Origin: Diadema setosum
Taxonomy: Eukaryota > Echinodermata > Echinoidea > Diadematoida > Diadematidae
Reading direction: 5' to 3'
Length of the DNA stretch: 64,000 bases
Assembly: GCA_033980235.1 (NCBI GenBank)
Contig: CM067070.1
Location: 7,270,195-7,334,194, forward strand
The position numbers and the translations under genes were made by a program. The notes beneath the pieces were generated by a model, which saw nothing but the letters and a program-made list of their open reading frames with translations, did not search any database and was not told where the DNA came from. Numbering within the stretch: the first letter of the stretch is position 1; each line of letters opens with the position of its first letter. Shown piece after piece: positions 23,365-34,731 of this stretch.

Positions 23365-24216
23365 TGGGCCGAATGCATAAAACAAGCAATTGCTTGTAAG
23401 CAATTGCTTCAAGCAAAAGGTCTAGCTCAAGCAATAATTGCTTAAATCCATATGCATAACCTTTTGCTTGTGCTTATACCTTTTGCTTGTCGCGCACAAG
23501 CAATTGCTTGCATTTTCAACAAAAGGGACGTCACGCCTATGCGAACACAAGAACAAAGGCGAGTGTGGCAGCATGTATTTGAAAGGGCATGTGTGTGTGC
23601 TGAAACATTTCCTGACATAGCAGAAGAGTAATGAAATGCCACTTATAAATGCACACACAGACGCACACACACATCTATACACACACACGTATTACTGGCT
23701 GATTCCCATCACTGCTCACAGTAGCCCGGATCTGCCAGATCACAAATGGAGAGAGGTCCCCTTGCTCTCCACCGAAGTCAGACATCCTACTTTTCATCAC
23801 ATTTTGCGTGCGAACCACTGGACATTCCCGTTGTTGAGATGAGATTTTTTTCTTACACTACTTAGGAGTAATTTCTTGTAGATTTATGCCACTCCTGCAC
23901 AAGTGTGGTCTTTCTTTCATGAATATGAAAATGATACTTAGAAGGGAACGTCCCAGTTAAGCAAAAGCTCAAACTCATTTTACAGAGCTTGGCAAATCGT
24001 AAGCAATTGCTAGCAAGAACTAGCAAAAGGTATGTTTTATGCATACGCTTTTAAGCAAATACTTGGTCTCTAAGCAAATGCTTGAGAGCAGCAAGCAATT
24101 ATTGCTTGTGCTTGCTAGCAAAAGCTTCTGCTCGCAAGCAATTGCTTGTTTTCATGCATACGGATTCGAGTAAATGGCTAGCACAAGCGATTGCTAGCGT
24201 TTATGCATCCGGCCCA
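23365..24216. mobile_element. Foldback DNA transposon with AAGCAATTGCTTG subterminal repeats
   Basis: The termini TGGGCCGAATGCATAAAAC (left) and GTTTATGCATCCGGCCCA (right) are inverted, and a flanking ATT is present on both sides if the ends are taken as GGGCC. Both ends carry many copies of AAGCAATTGCTTG and AGCAAAAGG motifs. The centre (about 23520-23980) is unique. No transposase domain was recognised. Confidence 0.75.
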
Positions 24217-25129
24217 TTATGTCTCATAATAAATGTTATGTATATAACGCCTTTATCTGAACTGTCTCTTTTTCTAAAAAACGGAGTCATTCACATTTAT
24301 GTATTCCAACGAACACAAAGGCACACATTAGGACCGTTTAGGTCATTCAGAAGAACAGAAAACGTAATAAAAAAGAATATCGCAACATTGAAAATGAGGA
24401 ATTACGTTGAAATCTACATCATAAATAAAAATAAAAAGATTGAAATGACATGTCGCCAAAGGTAAGATAGCTTACAACAATCTTTATGGTGTAGATGTTG
24501 AGAAAGGTAAATTTTCCTCACACACAGCTCAAATATAAATCATGACAATATTTTATTGTCTTCAGTATTCACTGAAATTTTCACAATGTACACAGTCAAT
24601 TAGATTTTTTGTGGGACATAACGTGACACTTTGGTCAAGAAATAGCAACACTTGAAATTTTGATTTAGTAAACCCTGATGAAGACCCCATTATGTCCTTT
24701 GAGCAAATTTTAGTCTAGAGTAAATGAATTTGAGAATTTAATTCTCTAAATAGTTTCATAAATAGGGTTTTGATATTTTTGTTTATTTCGATCCTGGAAA
24801 CCACCAGAAAGTATTATAAATTGTACCTTTGGTACATCCAAAAAAGAAAACTCTGAAAAAGAAATACAAAAAAGTCTGCATACCATGGCTGGTTCAGACT
24901 TCAAACTCGTTACAAACAAAGACTGCATGATATTACATACCAGCTAACATCATTTGTCAACACAAAAAGCAAACAGTGCAATAGTAATTTACATGATATC
25001 CACGACTAACGAAACTGTTGGCTTTCATGCCTTCTAATACAATATTCTTATCAGGTCATTTCTTTTAATAATAGGCCTACGTGCGAAATAAGAAGAGTCT
25101 TGAATAAATTGCTACTAAATTAAATACAC
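24217..25129. other. Intergenic, with an old dispersed repeat
   Basis: No gene is seen. About 24662-24925 shares phrases with 6640-6900 (TTTAGTAAAC, GATGAAGA, ACTTCAAACTCGT), a diverged repeat of unknown class. Confidence 0.4.
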
Positions 25130-25450
25130 AGCGCTATAACTCTCACTTCGCTCTGTTATCTCCAGTACGGGTACTCTTTTTTTCTTTCTTCCCCGCTTCA
25201 CACTTGCATTTTCATTCAAACCCTTTACCTTCTGAAATTCATCATTATCACTTATCTACATAGTGTTTTATCTTCGTAGGAACCCTCTTCAACAAGCTGT
25301 GTTTTATCTAGATCCCTCTCACAACATTCACTGTGTAAGACTGTTTCATTTATGTGACTGATATATGCATATCCTCCCAGGTGTATGCGTAAATAACAAC
25401 TATATAAATGTTTGTGAAAATAAACTTAAACTGAAACTAAAACTAAAACG
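25130..25450 (+). repeat. Probable LINE 3' end with (AAACT)n-like tail
   Basis: Ends with GAAAATAAACTTAAACTG followed by repeated AAACTAAA units at about 25421-25450, including an AATAAA. This looks like the 3' UTR and simple-repeat tail of a non-LTR element. No RT coding sequence is attached. Confidence 0.35.
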
Positions 25451-25540
25451 AAATGTAGAGGATTAGTATAAGTCATCAGAGCGCAGGCAGGGGCCAATGC
25501 ATGGCCGGGATTTTCTCGAGTAGGACAACCATCTGTAGTG

Positions 25541-27117
25541 GTGGCCGACGCGCAATTTTTATGCAATTCGTCCAACTGGTGGAAGTATTATTTTTCTCCC
25601 AAGGTGCCGGTGTGTTGGTGTCCAACCAATCAATTGCCACCTTGGGTTGGGACATTCCTCGCCGTCGCTTACCCTGACGCGCCCTGCGGCAATTTCCTCT
25701 GGACGGCGTCGGTTTTCGGCTCAGAGCAGTTTTGCCTCTCCCGCAATGCGGTCAATTTCCTCCTTGGAGAGCCGTTCGACGCCTTCGACACACCTGATAT
25801 TGTTGCTGCGACCGGTGTTCGTGTCTTTGGCAGTCACGTTCAAGATGCCATTGGCGTCGATGTCGAACGACACTTCGACCTGTGGGACCCCTCGAGGAGC
25901 AGGAGGAATATCGGTTAGCACGAACTTCCCAAGTAAGTTGTTGTCCATTGTCACTGTCCGCTCTCCCTCGAACACCTGAATGAGTACACCTGGCTGGTTG
26001 CCTGCATACGTGGAGAAAATTTGACCTTTTGTCGTTGGAATAGTTGTATTTCTCTTGATGAGGGATGTCATCACACCACCAGCTGTTTCAATACCCAGGG
26101 ACAGAGAAGTTACGTCAAGGAGGATGACATCACGGATTTTTTCGCTCTGATCACCAGACAAGATGGCAGCCTGGACTGCTGCACCATAGGCCACAGCTTC
26201 ACCAGTATTGATGGACGTGTTCAGTTCTTTGCCCTTGAAATAATCACTCACAAGCATCTGTACTTTTCTGATGCGGGTCGACCCTCCAATCATGACAATG
26301 GATCCAATCTGTTCTTTTTCGAGGTTAGCGTCCTTCAGTGTTTTCTCCACATTCTCAAGGGATGACCTAAAGATATCACCGCATGTTTCATCGAAGCGAG
26401 CTCTGGTGACGGTGATGTTAAAATCGATTCCTTCGAAGAGAGAATCCACTTCTATGTTGGCCTCTGTGATGTTCGACAGAGTCCTCTTCGCTTCCTCAGC
26501 TGCCGTTCTAAGGCGACGAAGGGATCGTGGGTCGGAGCTAAGGTCTTTCCCATGCATGCGTTTGAATTCCTTAACCAGATGGTTGACGAACCGGTTATCA
26601 AAGTCCTCGCCACCTAAATTGGTATCCCCTGATGTCGACAAGACCTCAAACATTCCTTCTCCTATGGTGAGAATAGAGACATCAAATGTCCCTCCTCCAA
26701 GGTCAAAGATTAGCACATGTCGCTCCCCAGCCTCATTTGTATCGAGCCCGTACGCCAGGGCAGCCGCTGTTGGCTAGTTGATGAGACACATGACGTTCAG
26801 ACCTGCCATCACCCCCTGCGTCTTTTGTCGCCTGGCGTTGAGCGTTGTTGAAATAAGCCGGCACGCTGATTACGGCATCGGTGACTTTCTGACCCAGGTA
26901 CGCCTCGGCCGTCTCCTTCATCTTAGTCAGGACCATTGAGCTGATCTCTTCCGGGGCAAAGGTCTTTGCTTCTCCCATGTACTCTGCTTGCAACATGGGC
27001 TTATCGTCACAGTCAACCACAGTGAAAGGCCAGTGCTTCATGTTCTAATCAACAACTACATTGGCAAATCGTCTTCCCATTAATCGTTTGACATCGAAGA
27101 TTGTGTTCGTCGGATTT
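25541..27117 (-). pseudogene. HSP70 copy 3, exon 2 (pseudogene)
   Basis: Clearly homologous to copy 2 but disabled. An in-frame TAG lies at 27045-27047, just before NMKHWPF. A one-base insertion in the C-run at 26812-26816 breaks the frame at DAGVMAG. A second stop at 26774-26776 replaces the Glu of NEPTAAA. The frame then stays open through [20 protein letters not shown] and [10 protein letters not shown] and ends at GEAKLL (stop at 25721). Beyond this stop, decayed lid sequence is still readable: AENRRRPEEIAAGR, AIDWLDTNT and, in another frame, YFHQLDELHKNC. The parent therefore once had a full lid. The acceptor TCTAG|A is intact and joins exon 1 in phase. Confidence 0.93.
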
Positions 27118-29305
27118 CTAGAAATGAAATGGACAGATAACAAGGAAAACCCAAACAGAGTCAACACAGTCATCCATGCAGTTTTGGGGGTACTTTGCCG
27201 CAGAGAATATCATCTTATTTTCATCAGAATTGGCAATTCCGAATCTTACTGCCATCTAATTCAAGGGGACAGTAGGAGACTAGTTTTCGTCACGCATCTT
27301 GCACAAAATCAGAGAGAAATTTAGTGGTTTTGCCATCGTTACAAAAAAAAAAAAAACATTTTTTCTGTTGATATCGGAAACATTGAGAACATTGAGAACA
27401 TTGACATATAATATGAACATTGGTATATGAACAAAAGACTGAAATGAAAAAGAACTTTGTTAATCTTCCTCCAAATCTCTAGCAATGAATAGTGACATTT
27501 ATGATAATGATAAAATGTATGTATAATACATATACTGTATAATACTGAGTATGATACAATTCCAAAGATGCAGCACTAACTGACGGAATTGTTGACAGTA
27601 CACTTTCTTTTTTTTTTACTGGGATGTTTCAGATGTCAAGTTGAATATTGATAACAAAATTGTCATGTGAAATCTGTGTAATGCAATCGCATAAAAAGTT
27701 TAACATGCCTGGCCATCTTCAGTGAAGTGTTTGCGAAGAATTAGCGAAGGATTCGAATGTCGAAAAAATACCATTGTCCAAAATTCGTATTTCAGTCTGA
27801 CGGAAGCGCCTTCAATTGTTCTTGGGTATCGTTTTCAGTTCGGCGGTAATCTAGTAAACAAAGAAAATTCTTGTGAACATTTTCCACACGCTGGGTCACG
27901 ATTGCTTCTGATTTTGTTCTAGAAAATATCTTGAAATCCTCATCATACTTTGCGCAAAACGTCCGCAAGACGTTTGCAAAATCTTCGTGAAACCCCAAAC
28001 AGATTCCGCCAGTTTGGATGATATGGCTCGCGTATGTTTCGCGAAATCTGCAAAGTTCTTCCGACCATAGCCACAAATTGTTCGCGAACTTTTTGTGACA
28101 TTCTCACGAGCGTTTGGTGCATGTTATAGGGCGAATCAGTACCACGTGACTTCTCACCTCTATAAAACGCGCATGGGTGAGGTGTGTAACTTCTAACTGA
28201 CTCCATTTCATTCCATTGCATTTGTAAGCCAGTTCGGAGTTATAGCTCATGGCACATTGGTACGAATGACCTTTCTTTTCCTCAGTCGGTTAGGGGCACT
28301 TAAATCGTTTTCAGAGCGACATAATGCATAAGCTTTACGTAACAATATTAATGGGAATCATCATTCTTGTTCAAACAAAGAATGAACTTGCGTAGCGACC
28401 AGATGACCAGAATGATCCGTCAATTAACACATGTGAAAGCATCCACTTGATTATTTGGCATTGAATGTATTAACACTCCCTCTCTCTATTGATATTGCCA
28501 AATATGTACCACTTTTGCTGTCGGGTGGATGTGTTGGCAAGCAACAGTTATGAGGATTACGTGAATAATCATGACATCATAGATGCTTAACCTAGTGAAT
28601 TTAAAAACCCACATGCTTATTGGTACGAATGACCTTTTTCTGCTCATGCGCAAAGTGGAACTGCGAATTGGCTTATCGGGTTTTCTACAAAATCATGATA
28701 ACATACATCTACACATCAAACAAATATATAGTTACGCAATTTTTAGATACCCGTGATACATGTATTTTGATCAGTCACAGAATACACTGAAAATTACACT
28801 AAAATACACCGAAATTATGATTGTATAAGAAGTTCATGTCAGGGAAAGTCGCTCATTCTTCGTGTATGTGACTGGCCGAAGTTAGCAGTGGTATACGACG
28901 CATACGTTGTGAGAACTGCTCAATATTGGTCACGGCTCTACACACTCGGAACACACTCGGGAAAAGAACAATCTAAAAGTTGGACTTTGCCCATCTTTTT
29001 TCGACATTCGCGTCCTTCGAAAAACATTCGTTTGCTTGATGAAGTTGAAAGACATCCTCCATGTTATCACAGTGGTAGCCAAGCCTGTTTCTCAAAAATC
29101 TGCATGTTAGCACTATATCCTTAGGTTGACTTTTGTCATTGCATCCGTGTGTTATATCACCTGCATAAAAAAAAAAGAAATACTACCAACGAAAAAGTCA
29201 AAAAGTTACTGACTGTAACTCACTATACATAACATAGGGCTTACACCCATAACTTTAAAGAAATAAAAACAAAATGTGTCATTGAATCTAAACGGGTAAA
29301 CTTAC
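27118..29305 (-). other. Intron of HSP70 copy 3
   Basis: 2188 bp with donor AC|GTAAGTTTAC and acceptor TCTAG|A. It holds a small GAGAACATT tandem repeat near 27375-27400 and a GC-richer stretch at 27700-28250. Two exact copies of ATTGGTACGAATGACCTTT lie at 28256-28274 and 28619-28637. CACGTG at 28142-28147 lies beside CTCTATAAAACGCGC near 28159, which looks promoter-like on the plus strand, but no ORF of note follows. Confidence 0.75.
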
Positions 29306-29493
29306 GTGGCGGCTAGGCTCTTGGCTTCATCTCCAACCAGCCGTCCCGTGTCGGTGAAGGCGACACAACTCGGTGTGGTCCGGTTTCCCTGGTCGTTGGG
29401 AATGATCTCGACTTTGCCATTCTGGAATACACCTACGCAAGAGGAAGTTGTTCCCAAGTCGATTCCAATAGCTGGAGCTTTTTCCTGAGCCAT
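29306..29493 (-). pseudogene. HSP70 copy 3, exon 1 (open, but part of a pseudogene)
   Basis: 188 nt, [18 protein letters not shown] through EAKSLAA plus two bases of a split Thr codon. The frame and donor are intact. Conserved positions have changed (IIPNDQG for IIANDQG, SCVAF for SYVAF, DEAKSLA for DAAKNQ), consistent with relaxed selection. Exon 2 is disabled. Confidence 0.9.
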
Positions 29494-29657
29494 TTCCTCC
29501 TACCTTGCCTACGATGTTGCGAGACTGGTGTGTAAATGCCAAGATTGTGCCGACCAGGATTGAACACAAAGAAAAAATCTCTCAAAGTTGAGACAAACCC
29601 CCCCAAAAAACTAAACGCGTGGTAAACTCGCCTGATGTGCAAATAGAAGGGAACTAT
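29494..29657 (-). promoter_or_regulatory. Proximal 5' flank of HSP70 copy 3
   Basis: Matches the proximal flank of copies 1 and 2 (TCTCGCAACATCG, CGGCACAAT and GTTTGTCTCAACTTTGA on the minus strand). Homology stops at 29657, where the foldback element begins. Confidence 0.6.
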
Positions 29658-32600
29658 TAGTCTGGGTGCCAGAGGCTGAACCTTGTTTTACCGTCCACCC
29701 AATGTTTTTTGATGATTTAACGCTATTTCGAGGGTGCTGAATCCGAATCTGAATGATGCAACTCCTGCATCCTTGACGATTTTGAGATATTCAAAATGGC
29801 CGCCAAAATGGCCGCCAATTAAACCCGGAAATTCCCATGTAGGCTATTTCATTCTAAATGGTGAGAAATTGAAAACAATTGCTGGTCCGACCTTATTTTG
29901 AGGGTGTTGAATCCGAATCTGGATGATGCAACTCCTGCATCCTTGAGGGTTTTGAGATATTCAAGATGGCCGCCAAAATGGCCGCCAATTAGAACCGGAA
30001 ATTCCCACGCATTTCCTTCTAAAATGTAGTGTAGTGAGAAATTGAAAACAATTGATGGTTCTACCCTATTTCAAGGGTGCTGGATCCGAATCTGGATGAT
30101 GCAACTCTTGCATCCTTGAGGATTTTGAGATATTCAAGATGGCCGCCAAAATGACCACAAAAATGCCGCCAATTAAAATCGGAAATTCCCATGTATTTCC
30201 TTCTGAATGGTGAGAAATTGAAAACAATTGATTATTCTACCCTATTTCGAGGGTGCTGAATCCAAATCTGAATGATGTAACTCGACCTGCATCCTTGAGA
30301 ATTTTCGATTATTCAAGATGGCCGCCAAAATGGCCACCAAAAACGGAAATTCCCATGTAAGGCCTATATATTTCCTTCTAAATGGTGAAAAATTGAAAAC
30401 AATTGATAGTTCTAATTTATTTCAAGGGTGCTGAATCTGAATCTGCATGATGCAACCCTTGCATCCTTGAAGTTTTTGAGATACTCAAGATGGCCGCCAA
30501 AATGGCCGCCAAAAACTGAAATTCCTGTGTATTTCCTTCTAAATGGTGACAATTTGAAAGCAATTGGTTGTTTTTATCCTATTTGAGTGTGCTGAATCCG
30601 AAGCGGCAGGATACAACTCTTGCATCCTTGACGGTTTTGAGATGATAAAGATGGCCGCCAAAATGGCCGCCAAAAACGGAAATTCACATGTAGGCCCCCT
30701 ATTTCCTTCTAAGTGGTGCAGAATTGAAAACAGTTGGTTGTTTTACCCTATTTTGAGTGTGTTGAATAATACTGAATCTGCAGGATGCAGCTCTTGCGTC
30801 CTTAAGGAGTTTGAGGTAATAAAGATATGACCTCCAAAATGGCCCCAAAATGGCCGTTAGAAGCAGATATTCCCATGTAGGACCACTATTTCCTTGTAAA
30901 TGATGTAAAATTGAAAACAATAAATTGGTGGTTTTAACCTATTTCTAGGGTGTTGAACCAGAACCTGGTTGATGCATTTTTTGTGTTTTTAGGGTTTTGA
31001 GAAGTCCAGATGACCGCCAAAATAACTGTCAAAAATTGAATTTTTTGAGACCCTATTTAGTGCCCTCGAAACCCGGTAGTTGCAATTTTTTGCATTTTTA
31101 AAGGGTTTTGAGATGTCCAAGATGATCGCCAAAATGACTGGCAGAAATTGAACTTCCAATGTTAGTCATATTTTGACTTACTATTTTGACTTACTAGTTG
31201 ATCTTCTCAGGAACGGTGCTCCAACGGTACCACCACTCAGGAAAGCTTGTTGTATTGTGAAAATTTGAAAATAAATTGATGGTCTTACCCCATTTCGAGG
31301 GTGCTGAAGGTCTTTGGTGTTTTTGAGATATTAACGAATGTTCTGTATAAACGGAAATTCCTTAATATTTTCTTATAATTGGTGAAATATTGTGCTCTAA
31401 CGTGAAGCGGGCGATTAAACCCAGGGTGAAAAAGCAATAATTCATATTCTTTAATTAAATTCAATTGAGCAAATTCATCAAATCAGCCAAAAAGTTAAAA
31501 TTAATGGCATCCAAAATGACTGTCACAATTGTGTTATAACATACTGAGATATTCCGATATGTCTCAAATGGAGCTTTAACACGTACTGGGGAAAAAAATA
31601 TATTGACATCATACTGAAACGTCCAAATGAAAAGATACGACTGAAAATTTCTTTATGCATGAAAACTAATGCTTGTGGTCGCCAATCAGTAGCTCCAAAG
31701 ATGGGAAGTTAATCCTTTTCGACTATCAATAGAGTTAGATTGAATTATGACCTGCTTGGATTTGGTGTTTAAACTTGTCTTGTATTTTTATGAATCTCAC
31801 CTCGTATTCTTATGAAACTTGTCGCATATTCTGATTACGTCATTAGAAATGGTTGCATCCAGGACCACTATAGTAGATTATCAATATAAGGGTAGTTTCA
31901 AAAGCACTCTGCGTGATTCGTAAGTACTGGACTATCAACTATTACCTTACATGCTGTCGTTTGTTGTTCTTTATTCAAATTTTTGTTTTTTTGTTAACGG
32001 TGCCATACCTGTGATTTTTTTTTCTATCCCCTCGTGTGTATGTTTATATACAGTATGTGTATATATGATATTACATTGCCAAACAATTGAAGCATAACTA
32101 TAAAAATGTCTAACTCGTGTCTTCAACAATGTCATCAAGACCACCAATATAAACCAATTAACCACTTTGAGTGTTCATGGGTTAAGAGATTAAAAGTGTT
32201 CATGGTTTAAGACAGGCAATGTTGGGTAATCTCAGTAAACTTCTCTACATCACTCCCACAATAATGACTGAGATGGACATGTCTTGTCCACTGATTGTTA
32301 GTGTTTGAAACTTATCCACGATAATTTATGTAGAGGAAACGGTGTAATCTTGCAATTATTCGACCGCATCTGCAGTCTTGTAGGATTCACTGCTGGCACA
32401 CTTGTATTGTACTAACTCAAAGATATCCGGTAGAGCTGGTTTCACAGCAAGTTCAAACTGGGATAAAAGAACTACAATATGCGTTCGTTTATCAGCAGAA
32501 TAGAGTTGGGTTTAGATTTTGCAAATGACGAAAACCTGAAATATTCATCACAAAAACTAGGGTAAAACCATCAATTGTTTGCAATTTCTCACCATTTGTT

Positions 32601-33769
32601 AGAAGGTCCGTTTTTAGCGGCCATTTTGGCGGCCACCTTGAATATCTCCAAACTCTCAACGATGCAAGAGTTGCATCATCCAGATTCGGAATTCAGCACC
32701 ATCAAAATAGGGTAGAACCATTATTATTCTCAATTTCGAACCACTGAAAAGGAGATTTGTGGGAATTTCCGGTTAGAATTGGCGGCCATTTTGCCAGCCA
32801 TTTTGCCAGCCATCTTGAATATCTCAAAATCCTCAAGGATGCAAGAGTTGCATCATCCAGATTTGGATTCATCACCATCGAAAGAGGGTAAAACTATCAA
32901 TTATTTGCAATTTCTCACCATTTAGAAGGAAATACATGGGAATTTCCGGTTTTAATTGGCGGCCATTTGGGTGGCAATTTTGGCGGCCATCTTGAATATC
33001 TCAAAACCCTTAAGGTTGCAGGAGTTGCATCATCCAGATTCGGATTCAGCACCCTCAAAATAAGGAATCATCATCAGTTGTTTTCAATTTCTCACCATTT
33101 AGAAGGAAATACATGGGAATTTACAATTGGCGGCCATTTTGGCGGCCATTTTGAATGTCTCAAACTCCTCAAGTATGTAAGAGTTGCATCATCCAGATTC
33201 GGATCCATCACCCTCGAAATAGGGTAGAACCATCAATTGTTTTCAATTTCTCACCATTTAGAAGGAAATACATGAGAATTTCCGGTTTTGGCGGCCGTTT
33301 TGGCGGCCATCTTGAATATCTCACAATCCTCAAGGATGCAAGAGTTGCATCATCCAGATTCGGATTCATCACCCTCGAAACAGGGTAAAACCATCAATTG
33401 TTTTCAATTTCTCACCATTTAAAAGGAAATACATGAGAATTTCCGGTTTTGGCGGCCATTTTGGCGGTCATCTTGAATATCTCAAAATCCTCAAGGATGC
33501 AAGAGTTGCATCATCCATATTCGGATTCATCACCCTCGAAACAGGGTAAAACCATTAATTGTTTTCAATTTCTCACCATTTAGAAGGAAATACATGAGAA
33601 TTTCCGGTTTTGGCGGCCATCTTGAATATCTCAAATTCCTCAAGGATGCAAGGGTTGCATCATCCAGATTCGGATGCAGCACCTCCGAAATAGGGTAAAA
33701 TCATCAAAAAACATTGGGTGGACGGTAAAACAAGGTTAGGCCCAAAAAGTGGCTTTGGCACCCAGACTA
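29658..33769. mobile_element. Large foldback transposon with tandem-repeat arms
   Basis: About 4.1 kb. The termini TAGTCTGGGTGCCA and its complement are inverted, followed by CCTTGTTTTACCGTCCACCC in both arms. A short TAT may be the target duplication. The left arm (about 29690-31150) and right arm (about 32560-33715) are opposed arrays of units of about 165-175 bp. Units contain GATGGCCGCCAAAATGGCCG, GGAAATTCCCATGTA, TGGTGAGAAATTGAAAACAA and GCTGAATCCGAATCTG. The centre (about 31300-32540) is unique and non-coding. The architecture resembles foldback elements such as the sea urchin TU family; identity with TU is not claimed. Confidence 0.85.
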
Positions 33770-33950
33770 TATCGGATGATTTCGTCTCTTATGCCGAGCA
33801 GTTTGTGTTATGGAGAACGTTGGTGGCAGTATAGAGTATTGAGTGTGAGGATTGAACATATTAGCCCTATAGCTCTGATTAGAAGTGCGCACGCACGTCT
33901 GCTCGATAAAACTATTGGAGCATTCGCCTCTATGTGTGTGTGTGGGGGGG
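33770..33950 (-). promoter_or_regulatory. Displaced distal 5' flank of HSP70 copy 3
   Basis: TAGAAGTGCGCACGCACGTC (33880-33899), a minus-strand CCAAT at 33914-33918 and GAGCATTCGCCTC (33918-33930) match the blocks upstream of copy 1 (4035-4095) and copy 2 (13049-13110). This flank now lies about 4.3 kb from exon 1 because of the foldback insertion. Confidence 0.7.
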
Positions 33951-34267
33951 GGGGTTGCCATCTTCATAGTTGTTATTTTTCTCTATATTGTCCGTTCGAT
34001 TGTTTGCTTTATTGCTCTTCTTCATCTTTACTGTCCATATGAACAAGTGGACATTTTGACTGCGATTGTGAAATATCGCCAAAGGATTAAAATATGTATC
34101 AAGGCTCCGGGGCATCAAAAGGTGAAAGGGCACCCGAGGACAGCAAGATTCTCCAGACTTTTCTCTTTTATTCCAATCGAATTGTTAATTCTAAGAGTCT
34201 TTGTAGATAGAAGGATAGTCAACACACACAGGCATAATCTCCTCTCTCTCTCTCTCTCTCTCTCCCC

Positions 34268-34307
<40 letters not shown>

Positions 34308-34632
34308 TTGCATTGCCATGTAGATTCATTGGTGGTCCGGGGGGGGGGGGGGGCATCAGGCGCTGTTTTTAATTTCCGTTAATATTTCCAGAATTAAAAA
34401 GAGTTGTAACATAAAAAGTTTACCTAAAGTATACATGAAATCTCCCCAAAATCAATGTAAATATTTTTTTTTTTATAAATCCCTAACGTGCTAGTGGAGA
34501 CAACCCCCCCCCCCCTTCGCTCTCTCCGCTCACTCGGGTGCGGTGTTACGCTCTCTCGCTGTGCGCCCCCCCCCCCCCCTTTTTTTTTAACTGAATTTCT
34601 GGATCCGCCCCTGAGATTCAAACTATTATTTA
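33951..34632. repeat. Intergenic, with CT microsatellite and G/C runs
   Basis: G-run near 33942-33954, CT repeat at about 34243-34310, G-run near 34339-34352 and C-runs near 34505-34515 and 34565-34579. The last part ends CTGGATCCGCCCCTGA, which looks like the edge of a dispersed repeat. No gene. Confidence 0.5.
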
Positions 34633-34731
34633 CCTGCTGGAAAGAACACAGCGAACAGTCTGTTCACAATGCGTTCAAATTGTATTTCACATTGTGTTTC
34701 ACACTGTTAGACACTGTTCATTCCAACATGG
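34633..34731. mobile_element. Short MITE related to 9917-10213
   Basis: Left CCTGCTGGAAAGAACACAG; the right end's complement is CCATGTTGGAATGAACAGTG. The interior has TTCACA-type repeats. About 99 bp. Confidence 0.55.

Noticed and set aside
28142..28175. CACGTG followed by CTCTATAAAACGCGC as a core promoter
   Set aside because: Promoter-like by eye, but no downstream ORF or exon is visible; it is inside the intron of a pseudogene.
33885..34382. 165-residue plus-strand ORF with Val/Cys and Ser/Leu runs
   Set aside because: Driven by TG, G and CT microsatellites.
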